Below are positions 21,800 through 33,730 of a stretch of DNA of 64,000 nt, in pieces. Source of the stretch: Adiantum capillus-veneris. Taxonomy: Eukaryota; Streptophyta; Polypodiopsida; Polypodiales; Pteridaceae. The stretch lies in the NCBI GenBank assembly GCA_014529385.2, contig CM043942.1, forward strand, positions 6,943,001-7,007,000, in the 5' to 3' direction. The notes beneath the pieces were generated by a model. It saw only the letters and a list, made by a program, of their open reading frames with translations. It did not search any database and was not told the DNA's origin. The position numbers and the translations under genes are program-made. Within the stretch, counting starts at the first letter, position 1. Every line of letters starts with the position of its first letter.

Positions 21800-22800
21800 T
21801 TTAGGGCACTTCACGGAGATGTGTCCAAATTCCCCGCATAAAAAACACTTCCCCTCTTTGAGATAGATAACCCTTTCTCTAAGAGTCTGTCGGGGACGTG
21901 TATTTTTTTTTTCTTTGATCTGGGAACTCTTTCTCTTTCTACTTTCATTATTAGAAGTCTGTTGAGTTCTCTAAGTCAAGATCTCATCAGTGGGATACGT
22001 CAAATTGCCCAAGTGTATGGCAAAACCCCGTTTCGCATGACCCATCAATTCTTGAATAGAATTCGACTTTTGTTCCAAGCAGTAGTCTCGCATATCTGTA
22101 GAAAGTCCGAAGCAAAACACCTCAATCTGTTCCTTAAGCAAGCCTTCTTAAATGAAGAAGCTGGTAGAAAAGAGCTCCAAAATCTCTCGCCATCGGCGCC
22201 CATAGAATCTCCATTGTTCATCTGAAGATGATTCCAAGCGGTTCGTATATCTCGTTCGTACTTCCGAGTCAGCCAAGAAGAAATAAAAAGCCTTTTAACC
22301 ATTTAATCGAGCTTCCTTTCTCAGTAGAAGAGTGAACCACCACGTTCGAGCATCTCGGAAAGGATTCAATTCGAGTGTCCAACTTCTTAAAATTCTTTTA
22401 CTTTCTTGCTTTTATCTTCGAGGAAGTCATATTGGTTGGCTTTATAAAAATGTTTCTTCTTTGCGTAAAACATGTGATCATCGGAGTCCGAAGTATCTGA
22501 GGGTGAGTCCTCGGTACAACTGTCAGAAACTGGGCAAAATCTAGGGTTCTTTGCCTTTTTCTTGCCCTATCTGAAGCTTTGCTTTTTGCTTCGCTTGTTC
22601 ATGTCTTTCTACAAGTACAGGTTCTGCTTTTCTGCACTCGTCTGTCTTTTCGGCTTTACTCCCTGCCTGAGAGGAGAAGCAATGGCCACATGCCATCTCG
22701 AGTAGATCCTATCAATCAGATAACTCTTCAGGTGTATCACCAATCTCGGGTCGTTGGAGTACTTAATCAATATGTTCACACATATGCCAATCTGTAGTTG
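21800..22800 (-). pseudogene. Gag with zinc knuckle of B-a
   Basis: The zinc knuckle CFLCGEFGHISVKC is at about 21806-21850. Upstream, 22302-22045 carries KRLFISSWLTRKYERDIRTA, the capsid-like core shared with B-b and with 1740-2830. Many frame breaks. The acidic linker corresponds to 22440-22520. Confidence 0.75.
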
Positions 22801-23157
22801 AGTTTGTACTCCTTTTCTGGAAAACTTGTCCGAAAAAAAAATTGCCCAATCTTCATTCTTTTCTTCAGTTTCCGCGTCGGATCTTCAACTTTTCTCTGCC
22901 TTCCACTGAGAGGAGTCATCTTTGTCAGATTCTTCACCAGAACTCATGTGTAATCTGTAATCTGGGATTTTTAATGGCTTTATGCCCTGTACGACAGTGA
23001 TAAAGATGGGAGCGCGCCCGATGCACGATGTATGAAGGGTGGGAGTGGCTAACAAGTCCGGGATCAGGGCGCGAAGATTCTTTCCCAAAAGCTGTGTGCG
23101 TTGTAAAAGGGATCGGATCCTCCGTAGAAGAAGAATCTTTCTGCGCTCTGATATCAC

Positions 23158-23740
23158 TGTAACAAACTTGGACACTTCAAGTCATGGTTTTACCGCACAC
23201 AACAAAGATTCACTTCAAAACAGCTCACAATTTACAATTGATTCGACACAGCCCAGCGGAGTTCCGTGCCTAGAGATATTGGCCCCAAAGACTCGCGCTC
23301 CTTTCGGTATTTCTTTTTATATTAATCTTCGAGCAAGGTATAACTCCCACGGGTGCTCTCTCTCACACTCTGCGTCCAGATGCTCTGCAGAGGGAGTCCC
23401 CTTGGGTTTCTTTTAAACGTTACAAGGGATGCCCAAAAGCAGAGCCCCAAAAGCTTTCATACTTTAAAAAAATAGGTTTTAAAATAAAGCAAAAGCCCAA
23501 AAGCTTCTAAAAATTTGGCCTTGCGTAGGATTTCTTGCAAAAAGCATCTTCCGTACAATTCCGCAATTCACGGAGATCCGTACCCTGCCTGCAATCTGCT
23601 TTTCCGTGAATCTCGCCGCAAATCTCGGAAATCCGTACGCTTCTGCCACGTCAGTTGCTCAGCGCATTTTCAAGCCTGTTTGCTAGAGTGTGTGTGGGCA
23701 TGTATCTGCTATGACCATGCCATGTCACCAGTTTGTGACA
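23158..23740 (-). repeat. 5' LTR of B-a
   Basis: Starts next to the degenerate PBS (plus-strand CGCTCTGATATCA, 23143-23155) and ends CACCAGTTTGTGACA. 583 bp. Confidence 0.9.
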
Positions 23741-23889
23741 TGCCCTACTCAATATCCTACAAAGTTGCCATGATAAGTAACTCCGGCACCCAATAAATAT
23801 TATGCCACATCATCTCAACTAATAATAAACCCACCCAAGGGACCAAATCTTGTCCTCGGCCGGGCATATAATGTAATGTGTAGCGAAAG

Positions 23890-24150
23890 TGATTTACGGA
23901 GATAACTCGCGATGAGTGCTCAATGCATACTCGAGGTTCCTTTTCTTCATGAGAGACTATGCAATAGATAAAAGAGAGAGAAGATAGAGAGGAACTTTAA
24001 GTGAAGGTTCTGTGAGTGAGAGAGAGAAAGAAGTCTAACACCAGATGGGGTCCCAAAACCCCCTCCAAGGGCCCCCCTTCTATCGCTAGATAGGTATTTG
24101 CTCTAGATTGCACAAATGCTCATTCAATGGATCTAGATGCTTGATACAAT
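23890..24150 (-). mobile_element. Diverged family C LTR fragment
   Basis: The order of landmarks matches a family C LTR read in reverse: GATGAGTGCTC, CGAGGTTCCTTTT, GA-rich stretch, ACACCAG..GTCCCAAAACCCCCTCCAAGG, then GATTGCACAAATG. Similarity is loose, so it is an old relative or fragment. Confidence 0.5.
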
Positions 24151-25160
24151 GGATTTAGATGTTTCTGCTTTGAGGTGGAGGATGAGGTGCCCTCTTTCAC
24201 GTCTACACTGGGACCCTAGAGAGTGGCTTTGGAGAGACCTTTTTACGCCCCTCCCTCCCTTCACCCATGGGTCCCTTCCTTCCAATATACTACACGACAT
24301 TGGCCATTGCATTTTGATGGCTAGACGAGATGTTATTCTCATTGCCATCAGCAGCGCCTTACATGGGCTCTTTCTCAAGTTTTTCGACACTGCTCTAGGC
24401 AAGCCCTTAGTCCTGCAGGGCCAGCAGTTGGAAGCTAGCTTGCCTACACAGGACATTCACAGCCATGTCCTGGTGTGATGCCTTCTGTAGTCATTCAAAA
24501 AAAAATAAACGAAGTGCCACTATACAATATATAATGAATCTTAGGGGGAAAAACCCTTGTGGACATCCAGTGGAGGCCGACAACATTGCTTAAGGAACTG
24601 CCTCAGGTGATGCTGTCCATTCTTCTAGACATTGGCTAGACATGGAGGGCAGCAGTTTGGTCAGCCTTATCTAGCCTGGCACTTAGATACCAGATGGAGC
24701 CGGGCAATCTGGCTACTCCGCACTTCACACCAGACAGCCTGTTCAGCACCCCATGTCAGACCTTTTGACATAGACATGGATTCAGGATTTCAATGGGAGC
24801 TGATCAACAGGTTGGTCATCTAGTTTGTATGGGGGGCTTGGTGTTTTAAAAGTCTTTTGAGGGGCAGCCCGAGCCACCAGCAGTGAACATTCAGGAAATC
24901 TGGCTCAACTGATTCATAAAGTTGAAGGATCACTAGGATCCCATTTAGGACAGTTGAAATGGGCTGAGAGGTGATGCCAGGTCTTTATCAGCCTCCTCTG
25001 AGAGCCACAACCCTATTTCAAGGTGTCAGGTGGAAATTTGTCTTCACTCATATTGTACGCCATTTGTTTAACTTTCCCACCTCCCTCCTATTTTGTGATG
25101 TATCCATCGTATATGTTGTTTCCATCTTGGAAAAATCTCCCCGTCTTCTACACATTTCCT
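24150..25160. other. No gene supported
   Basis: Short frames on both strands (for example 24137-24478 plus) without recognised domains. Confidence 0.3.
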
Positions 25161-25166
25161 CATGGC

Positions 25167-25393
25167 AGGGGTTGATGCAGACCTTTGAGTATGAGGGTCT
25201 ATTTTGCTTTAAAAAAGTAATGAAATGACAACAAACACATCAGCTCCTAATCCATGCAAAAGAGAAGGATGAGGGTTGATGCAGCCCTTTAAGAAGTTCT
25301 TTTAATTCATGTGAGGGTCTATTTTGCTAAAAAAATGTAGCAAGAAATGACAACAAACATATCAGCTCCTAATCCATGCAAAAGAGAAGGATG
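25167..25393. repeat. Tandem duplication of about 105-120 bp
   Basis: Both halves contain GGGTTGATGCAG, GAGGGTCTATTTTGCT, GAAATGACAACAAACA and CAGCTCCTAATCCATGC. The second half carries an extra ~20 bp. It lies just below the two host-like exons. Confidence 0.85.
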
Positions 25394-25473
25394 CAGCTAA
25401 TACTAGAGCACTTTACCTATGTTCTTGTAATCAAACACCAACTAAATTTCTCGTATGATGACTAAAAGCATAC

Positions 25474-25556
25474 CGTTCAAGAAATGGAGAACGAGTTCGC
25501 ACATGATATGGATCAATAACAGTTCCCGAGCTCCCTCGATACACTTTCAACCCTAC
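25474..25556 (-). CDS. Putative host exon b (internal)
   Basis: On the minus strand it reads VGLKVYRGSSGTVIDPYHV and onward to SPFLER. It is bordered by a TTAAGCAG acceptor above and a GTATGC donor below. With exon a it gives one continuous frame (phase 0 at the join). 83 bp. Protein family not recognised. It does not resemble any transposon domain I know, so it is probably part of a host gene or a captured fragment. Confidence 0.45.
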
Positions 25557-25644
25557 CTGCTTAATAACATATTCAAACTTCAATTTAACAGGGCCAAGCA
25601 ATGTTGAAGAGAAGTTAAATAAGAGTCAAGACACAGAACCATAC

Positions 25645-25722
25645 CTGGCGTTGAAGATGTGGTGGTGCTATTGTTCGAGCAAAGCCATGTCTGTGGAATA
25701 AATAAGGTGTTTTCTTCCCAAG
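25645..25722 (-). CDS. Putative host exon a (internal)
   Basis: It reads LGKKTPYLFHRHGFARTIAP and onward, with a pyrimidine-rich acceptor (CTTTGTTTCTGTTCAAACCC then TCGCAG) and a GTATGG donor. It is joined by an 88-bp intron to exon b. 78 bp. No further exons could be placed with confidence; a poly-C run lies about 150 bp upstream. Confidence 0.45.
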
Positions 25723-25873
25723 CTGCGAGGGTTTGAACAGAAACAAAGCTCAACTCAACAATTAGAATGAAACACCACCATTTGCCTGACTACATATAAA
25801 AAGCATCAACATATACAGTGTTGGAGATGGTAAAAGAACTTTTGCGCTCACTCCTGCTGCATCCCACCATCAC

Positions 25874-25876
<3 letters not shown>

Positions 25877-25913
<37 letters not shown>
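25877..25913. repeat. Poly-C run
   Basis: About 37 consecutive C. The true length could be affected by sequencing. Confidence 0.95.
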
Positions 25914-25915
<2 letters not shown>

Positions 25916-26605
25916 GCCTCTTGTTGCATGCTCTCTTGTGCTCCCTAGTCTTCCGGGACCCGCAAGAGCCCACGCACGTCACATTCCCACTCTCACCCTT
26001 GGTCGTTGCCACCCTGCGGTAGTAGACACAGACAAAGGACTTTTCCATGTCTTAATAGACACACTCTGATGAAGCCCCTCGTCCGACCCCTCACACTCCA
26101 CCATTAGATTTTCTCTTTCACAGTAGAAAATAGCAAGCTTGGCCTCTCTCTAAGGTCAACCGCCTCTAGGTCACCATAGTCATCCATAAGATTGTCGAGG
26201 AACCCGAGCAGAGGAGAAGTTTGAGACTTGGTGCAAGCTCGCCTCCTTGTGGGAGGTCGTAAATATGCACATTCTGTATTGAGGATAGTACCAGCTTAAG
26301 TTTGAGAACCCAAGCATGGTGGCCTAGGTGCCACAGATGAGCTCTTTGGCTTTGGTTGCTACATGTGGCGCCATGGTCAATCCTGTCATCAATGTGATGG
26401 CTTAGGAAGCAAACTTTCCAACTTTGATATGCTTTCTTGGTCTACGATGAGGGACCCCGGCTTGGAGATCTTATCAACATTGAGTCCTCCCAGATAGCTA
26501 CTTTAGTGGCTACGAAGGCAACAAGATCCCAACAATCAAAGTTCTTGTAACTGACCCCCACGCTATCTCAAAGGTGACTCTCCTCCCTATGGTGAAACAA
26601 GGTGG

Positions 26606-27175
26606 TAAACCGTAAGGTATGTAGTGTTCGGTCTGTGTTCGGTGCCGCTTGTACGTAGTATTGAACGGATCGGGTATAAAGTACGTAAAATTCGTTCGTT
26701 ATTTCAAAAAACACCTAAAATCCTATCATATGGCATAAACTATCAACTTTGAGGCGTTCATATGAGTTGGAAACTGTTAGAATTGAACAACAAGTTACAA
26801 ATGAGCACTTTAATTACCTGTCGAGACCCAAATATACATACATGATGCAACAACATTCAACAAAACACTTTACAAACTTCAACTTAGTCGTTACCCAAGG
26901 CAGGACAATCATAACTCAATACAATCACTATAGCAGTCTGTAGCACAATTCTGTTGCACGAAAACCCTCTGAAGCTCATTTTATCAACTCTCTATAATGG
27001 GTATCCTTATAATGTGCAAGCGAATATAACCCACAAAACAAGCATTGCCGCTTGGAGGCTAAAATTGCATATTGTAAAAAAATTGTGCCCGTATAGTACG
27101 ATATGTACGTAAGGTACATTGTACAATACGGCCGTACCGTGCCGTACAATAAGGTACGTACGTATCTATCCAACC
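26606..27175. mobile_element. Candidate MITE-like AT-rich segment with GTAC-rich end
   Basis: The left end CAAGGTGGTAAACCGTAAGG and the right end read in reverse, CAAGGTTGGATAGATACGTA, are weakly similar inverted ends. The right end is dense in GTAC (GTACGTAAGGTACATTGTAC). No clear target duplication was seen. Weak candidate. Confidence 0.25.
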
Positions 27176-27239
27176 TTGTGGACCAGGTGAAAGCTGGACA
27201 GGTTAGGGAATGAGTGGAGTACTCACGGATACTAAGTCA

Positions 27240-28330
27240 GTACTACCCTTAGCCACAAATTCACCCAACACAACCACAGGCAGAATCTTCAGCTATTCTA
27301 CACGGAATTGATGTACCGACACAAAAGGACAAAGTCCTTGCGATCCATGGCCATGGGTGGCAGCAGGTCCATGGACATCACACGGGCCACCACAGTGCCT
27401 TGGGCCTCAAGTGGGCCGACAACCGCCAGACGGTTTCCCGCTATAGGAATCCTTTTGATCCCTTGCAAGGTCAACAGAAATCCATGCAAGAGGGTACCCA
27501 CCAGCCATATGTACCACCCCCAACTGACTCTTCAAGCAGCTCCTCCCTCTCCTACCCTTTCCAAACCACTCGCCACCTTCAACTCAACCTTCCACCTCAT
27601 CTTCCTTGCCCTCAAATATCCCTCTATCTTCTCCTTTCCCAAGCCCCGATGCTTCACCCTTACCTCGCGCCTTGCGCCAATGACCAACTCCTCCCCTCTC
27701 TACTTCTCAATCGGCACGCACTCGGCTTCCTTGGTCTGTTGCGCGATAATCATTGCGGGCAAGGTGTTCTTGCAAAATGCTTCAGTGCATAATCATGCTC
27801 CCTGAGTGACACGAGTACAACTCTACTTCCTCTCAACGGTTGATTCTACTTCCAGGAGACACCTTGGATACACACCTGCCGATGCTCCAGCCTCTTATAT
27901 AAAAGTCAACGTCTTCCTAGTACCGGCCAAAGAAGACAAGGCTATTGACTCAACCTTGAGTTTTTCATTTTTTGAGATGAAGTAGTAGGAGTGAACAATT
28001 GGGAATGTTGGTGGGTGTACACTCAATTCTCAGAGTTCTCATAGTTTGAGCAATTTGGCTGTTACACATTGTAGAAAGAAAACAATGCTCTGTGGGTGCT
28101 CTTCCGTGCAGTATGCAAGAAACCTCACTCCATGACACAAACTAAACATCTAAAATGAAACATAAACATAAATATACTCAAGACAGCATGACAGGATAGA
28201 CTCCAAGCCCACTGTAAGCATTGACTATTGTCAATGTATCGTCTATAGACTCTGGTTGGTAGCACACAGCTGCAATACAAGTGCTCAAGGCGCAATGGGT
28301 GTGTCGAGGCTCTAATTGTGTAGAGAGAGT
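27240..28330. other. Open frames of unknown origin
   Basis: 27308-27805 (plus) and 27298-27501 (minus, TLLHGFLLTLQGIKRIPIAG) are open; neither is recognised. The minus reading is somewhat more protein-like. The remainder up to 28330 shows nothing. Confidence 0.25.
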
Positions 28331-28334
28331 GTTG

Positions 28335-29609
28335 TGTTAGGTGCAGCGGAATGAATGTTTGCGCTTTGCTCAAGATGAGTGATCCATATTTGCTCAAGGT
28401 TCCTTTTAGTTCTTATGGAAGGGAGAGCCTTCCGTTCTTAATGGAAAGTCCTATGATCACAACAAAGTGAATGGACACTGTGCGTGCAAGTGAATGAGAC
28501 TGAGAGATAGAGAGAGAAGAGAGATACGACACCAGAGACGTTGTAAAACCCTCCTCCAAAGGCCCCACTCTCGTCGGCGAGAGTGGTCTACTTATGATTG
28601 CACAATTTGGTATAAATGAATGCAAGTGATTGATGCAAGTCTAGGCTATGTCGACGATGACGACGGTGATGATGAAGTCGACCTAAGGGCTGAAATCTGC
28701 AATCTTTCTACTGCTGTCCAAAAACGCTATGGGCTGAAATCTGCAAATCTTTATCTGCTGAATTCTGACTCTATGTCGATGGTGACGATGCGACGATAAC
28801 GCGCTGAAAACGCAGATGTCAGCATCTGCGTTTTCCGGGCTGAAACTGTAAACCTTGCGGAAACTGACCATGTGGCGAGGAACTGCTACGGGAAGGTGAG
28901 ATCTACGAGGTTCGGGACTTGATCTGCGGGTACTAACTGCTGAAAACTGAAAACGCTGGTCCTAGGGCTGATTGTGTCGTGATAGATCTGCAAAACGCTG
29001 AGGTTGCTGGCAGATGCAAAAACGCTAGGGCTGAAAATGGTGTTTTTGTTGCCGAGGTTCTGCAAATGCAAAAACGCTAGGCTGATCTGCTGTGGTCTTG
29101 TCGCCAGGGATCTGCAAGCGCAAAACGTTGGCTGATCTGCTGTGTCTTGTCCAAAAACGCTAGCCAAGTTGCTGTGGAGCAAAAACGCTAGAAGTCCTTG
29201 GGGTCCTGCTGAGAAGGTGCCTGTTGAGCATGTGCTCCTGCTGCCTCATTTGTAATTTAGTGCTAACTTTGGTTTGCTTATATACAAACTTAGCAAAATT
29301 GCCCTACCTACTTTTGTTGGAAAGTCACTTAAAAATAATAAGTGAAAAATGTCAAAAATAGGGAAAATAGGCTAAGTGCACTGGAAAATTCCCCTAACTA
29401 ATTCTAATGGATTCTGATGGGAATACTGATGATCATGCTGTGTGCAACCAAAAGATATGCATCTATACCAAGTAACTGGGCATGCACGGTTTACGAATAG
29501 ACTCACAAAAGTGCCAAATCACTTCTAATCTAGACTGACTGGACTGACTGAACCCTGATCATGTTGTAGCTTGTCCACGGACACATAGGGTTCGGTGTGT
29601 CACGTGACA
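28335..29609 (-). mobile_element. Solo LTR, family C, TSD TGTTG
   Basis: It reads TGTTAGGTGCAGCGG at the low end and TGTCACGTGACA at the high end. Flanks TGTTG (28330-28334) and TGTTG (29610-29614) are an exact duplication. At 1275 bp it is longer than the plus-strand copies. The internal part holds about ten AAAACGC motifs. Confidence 0.93.
28700..29190 (-). promoter_or_regulatory. Cluster of AAAACGC(T/C)A motifs in LTR C
   Basis: At least ten copies of AAAACGC or a one-base variant within ~490 bp, often followed by GGGCTGA. The same cluster, as GCGTTTT, is seen in the LTRs at 4848, 31039 and 39320 and as AAAACGC in 54292-55514. It lies downstream of the TATA box, so it would be in the transcribed leader. 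Role unknown. Confidence 0.5.
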
Positions 29610-29614
29610 TGTTG

Positions 29615-30265
29615 TGTCCAAAACTCCACCCTCGACCAAAGACTCCTACCAAACTCATACCAGGTTGACCATCATATATACAAAGGCTATACATCATCCA
29701 TAACTCAAGCAAATATCTCTGAAGAGACGGCTACTAGACTATAGTGGTGGTGGTAGGCTGGCCATGGTCTCCACTTGACTACCACTCCTCAGTGTTCCAC
29801 CAAGGGCCTTTGGTCCACTTAAACCACCGATATGGCCCTAGTCCATTGTTCTAGAGTGTTCGCCCAAGTGTGGATCCAAAACCAACCGTAACTGTAATTG
29901 TAACTGCCTGTCAAGTAACACTATACGTCCCAGTGAGTAAACTGCTAGCCTAAACTAATAACCAAACCCAATTCCCTTGCGTAAGATTGCATACGTGGCC
30001 GACGATGCTTCGGAGAAATTGCCAACTTACAAAACGGACAATGGTGGGGTTAAGAGTAATCAACAACAAAGAGACTACCTCTCTCACAACATGAGCATCA
30101 ATAGTTTGAAATTAACTGCAATCGCTCTGTCACTCCCAAAACACTCAGCACATGGTTTTGTATATGCCAAATTGTCACAAGAACCACACTAGCCACACAT
30201 TCAATGGTGTCATATGGGAAAGACCACAAGGACAAGAACTACATTGCATACATGTGCTTGCTGCG
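29615..30265. other. No gene supported
   Basis: An open frame at 29977-30192 (plus) has no recognised domain. Confidence 0.3.
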
Positions 30266-30270
30266 CCAGT

Positions 30271-30912
30271 TGTAATACTTGCGGCGAGAAATCGGATGGA
30301 AACACAAAGATAACTACAATCTGCAAAACTCTCCGACACTTTATTGCTTCAAAACAACTTGAATAACTAGAAGAGAGAGAGAGAGAGAGAGAGAATCCCA
30401 GCGAGATAGAGAGAGACGGAGTGGCAGATAGAGAGAGACGGAGTGGCGGAGTTCCATTCCAAGATGGCAATGGCCCCAACCATCAGCACCACTTTTGATA
30501 TTTCTTTACTATTGCTTCGTGAAGGTAGAACTCCCTCAGGGTCCAACTCTACGAGACTTTGCGTCCAGATGCCCCAAAAGAGTGGCCATCAAGACACTTA
30601 TAAACAATGCAAGGGTTGCCTAAATGCAAAGCCCCACCACAACTTGATCCAAAAGCTTCTTTTCCAAAAAGCAACTGCTCCCAAAAGCTAGCACCAAAAT
30701 CTTCCAGATCAGCCAACTCAAAACGCGGAAATCTGTATAGCATGCCCCATTATCATCTACTACGAAAATTGGTCCTCTGCTTGGTCTTTTAGTGCTTTAG
30801 GCCTCCCCGCAAGAATCTGCAAGTTGAGTAGGGTTGGGATTTTAAGTCCTAACCCTCTTTAATCTCTAGGCCCCTCAAGCGGGTGGTGGTGCCACGTCAC
30901 TAACTTGTCACA
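30271..30912 (-). mobile_element. LTR of family F
   Basis: It starts TGTAATACTTGCGGCG and ends CACTAACTTGTCACA, followed by TACCCCTCTCTTAGAG, a reverse-complement PPT, so it acts as a 3' LTR on the minus strand. The start and GGAAACACAAAGATAACTAC match a second copy at 47174. It shares short landmarks with family B (GCCACGTCAC, TATTTCTTT). It contains a small (GA)n array at 30371-30393. Confidence 0.65.
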
Positions 30913-31038
30913 TACCCCTCTCTTAGAGATGAGTAATCATCCTCGGTTACATCTGCCTACATTGACATAACTCCAATATTAAGTAAAAATTGTTAGCATG
31001 CCACAGGCATTCAATGCTTATGCTCCATGCTACGCATC

Positions 31039-32151
31039 TGTCATGTGACACATCCCAACCCTATGTGTCCATGGACAAGCTACACCACAGCGGGGTTCAG
31101 TCAGTCCGATCAGTTTAGAATAGCAGTGATCTGACACTTTTGTGAGTCTATTCGTAGACCGTGCATGCCCAGTCACTTAGCATAGATGCATTTCCTCCGG
31201 TTGCACACAGCATGATCATCGGAATTCCCATCAGAATCCATTAGCATCAGTTAGGGGAATTTTCCAGTGCATCTAGCCTATTTTCCTATCTATTGGGATT
31301 TTCACTTATTATTTTTAAGTGACTTTCCAACAAAAGTAGGTAGGGAAATTTTGCTAAGTTAATATATAAGCAAACCCATGTTAGCACTTTGTGGCAGAAG
31401 AGCCAGCAAGAGCACCTTGCTCAACAGGCAACTTCTCAGCAAGACTAACTCCCGCGACTACTCTGGCATTTTCTCCACAAAAGACCTAGCGTTTTTTGCA
31501 TCAGATCAGCCTTGGCGATTTGTGCACAGCAGATCAGCCCCGGCGTCATCACGACACAGCAGATCAGCCTAGCGTTTTTGCATTTGCAGAACCCCGACGA
31601 CAGAAGGACCAATTTCAGCCCCTGGCGTTTTCGGATTTCAGCAGCAAATTAAGACCGGCATTATTCACCTAAAGTGTAGCAGATTCAGCCAGTAAAGACC
31701 ATCAGTTTTCAGCCCTAAGAAACCTCATCTTTCAGCCAAGAAAACGCAGCCAAAACAATCATTTTCAGCCACTGAAACAGTCCCGAAATTCAGCGATTAG
31801 AAGATCTCAGATTTCAGCCATCGTCGTCGTCGTCGTCGTCATCGGCATAGACCAAGTTGCATAGTCCATTGCATACGCATTGTACACCTTTGTGCAATCA
31901 AAAAATAGACCACTCTCGCCGACGAGAGTGGGGCCTTCGGAGGAAGGTTTTACAACATCTCGGGTGTCGTATCTCTTCTCTCTCCTCTCGGTCTCATTCA
32001 CTTGCACGCACAATATCCACTCACTTTGTTCGTGACCACAGCAGTCTACAAGACGGAAATCTCTCTCTTTCCCTAAGAACTAAAAGGAACCTTGAGCAAT
32101 AAAGATCACTAATCTTGAGAAAATACAACATTCATTCCGCTGCACCTAACA
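31039..32151 (+). repeat. 5' LTR of the complete family C element
   Basis: Starts TGTCATGTGACA and ends CTGCACCTAACA. TATATAA at 31363-31369 is the likely TATA box. Confidence 0.93.
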
Positions 32152-32152
32152 T

Positions 32153-32164
32153 TGGTATCAGAGC
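32153..32164 (+). other. Primer-binding site, family C element
   Basis: TGGTATCAGAGC, complementary to the 3' end of initiator-Met tRNA, two bases after the LTR. Confidence 0.9.
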
Positions 32165-32483
32165 TTTGGAAGTGTTCTGCATTACTCAAGGAAAGAACCA
32201 CAAGAACCACAAGAATTTTTTTTGCTTGTTGCGATCGCACGAACCCAAGTTTACTTGGGCGTGGCGATTCCTAATCGTGTTTTGTTGAAGAGTGACAGGA
32301 ATCCCAAGAAAGAAGGGCTTGTCCAGCCTCACCTTGTGTCTCTTTTCACTCATTGAGAGCGGACCGTGCACTTGGCGGCCGGCCAATCGACGTCAGGTTG
32401 GAAAAAGCAACCTTGGTGTGAGCGCAAGGCGGCCAAGGGGTGCGCCCGCAGAAAAGGGTAGAGCTCGGGTGAAGAGAAGATCC

Positions 32484-32709
32484 TGTTACCATATACATGT
32501 GGTAGTGATGTGTGTGAACACACTAGGACCGCCGGGGCATTTTTTCCCTCTTTAGGAGGTTTTTTCCCCCATGCATTGTATATACGCCCATCACTCTAGG
32601 GCTATCTATCTTTCCATTGCACACTAAGTAACACTCTCTATTGTGTGCCTTGAGCTTCCTTCGTCTTCTCCAAGCTGTGTGTGTTTTCTCTGCAACCCTA
32701 ATTCCAACA
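32484..32709 (+). repeat. 5' LTR of nested copia
   Basis: Starts TGTTACCATATACATG and ends CCTAATTCCAACA. A GTATATAC TATA-like box lies near 32578. Confidence 0.95.
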
Positions 32710-33061
32710 ATTGGTATCAGAGCAGGTCACGTCCTCCCGGGCTTAGTCGCCAGCACACGCCTGCTCACTTTCTCCGATTTCAGTGAGCTTTGGCGAGCGT
32801 TCGCAGGTCGACAAATATTTTGGGCGAGCTCGAAGAGCTCGGTCTGCTCAGAATTTTGATTTGGGCTCATTTCGGCCTCCGTTTCCACTACGGGCAGTAC
32901 TGCACAGGCTATTTCGTCTTTTGTGCAGATTTTCTGTCAGTGCCGTTTTCTGCATAACAGGTGCCTTATAGTCTTCTACGGTTTGTGCTATATAGCACAA
33001 GTTGTTCCCGCTCCATTTCTCCTATTTTCGGGCAGTTTTCACATCAGGTGCAGCATTTACC

Positions 33062-33730
33062 ATGGCTGACAACAACAACACAGATATGTTTGCTGCTGAG
33101 GACAGGTTGGATGGGGACAACTACCCTATGTGGGCTTATATGATGCAACATGTTCTTGTGTCAAAAGGTGTCTGGAACATTGTGCAGGGCATTGATGTAC
33201 GTCCTGGTTCTGAAGATGTAGGCGATGTTGAGGATGTTGCAGGTCTTGCTGCAAGGATTACAGCTGTTAGAGTTGTTTTGCCTACGGCAGAACAAGCTCG
33301 TTGGGATATTAAGGATGCGCAGGCTCATGCATTGATTGCGTTGTCTGTGAAGCGCACCATTATTCCTCACATCCGTTCAGCAAAATCTGCAAACCAGGCT
33401 TGGGATATTCTAGCAGGTCTTTATGCAAGCCGCAATGAGGCTAAAATTGCTTTGCTGCGTAAAGAGCTAGAGTCGAAGATTATGCATGAGGAAGATGATA
33501 TGGACACTTTCCTTGCTAGTGTCAAGGATATCAATGAGCAACTCATTTCTGCAAATGAAGTCATTTCGGACAGTTCCCTTGTGCAGACTGTTCTTGATGC
33601 CTTACCAGATTCCTACTAGACTTTTGCTAGTACTTGGAGACTGATGACCCAAGGAAATCCTGAAGTTGTCAAGTTTGATGCATTATGCACATTGTTGTTG
33701 CAAGAGTCACTTTCTAGAAAAAAACAGGAC
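33062..33730 (+). pseudogene. Copia Gag, N-terminal part, with TAG stop and frameshift
   Basis: Starts ATG at 33062 (MADNNNTDMFAAEDRLDG), with NYPMWAYMMQHVL typical of copia UBN2-type Gag (YxxWxxxM). Alpha-helical capsid-like domain. An in-frame TAG at 33617-33619 follows LPDSY; related Gags often have Gln here, so CAG to TAG is likely. A run of seven A near 33720 shifts frame into the downstream segment. 352-bp leader between PBS and start. Confidence 0.85.

Larger units (their letters stand above)
16878..23740 (-). mobile_element. Full-length Ty3/gypsy chromovirus-type element B-a
   Basis: LTRs lie at 16878-17456 and 23158-23740. Flanks TGCCC (16873-16877) and TGCCC (23741-23745) are an exact 5-bp target duplication. 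On the minus strand the order is 5' LTR, PBS, Gag, zinc knuckle, protease, RT, RNase H, integrase, end of pol, PPT and 3' LTR. Integrase after RNase H defines gypsy order. All coding parts carry stops or frameshifts, so it is not autonomous. A solo LTR (20006-20396) is nested in RT. Total length is 6863 bp including that insertion. Confidence 0.93.

Noticed and set aside
25818-26069. Frame with a poly-Pro run
   Set aside because: The run is translation of the poly-C tract; there is no support on either side.
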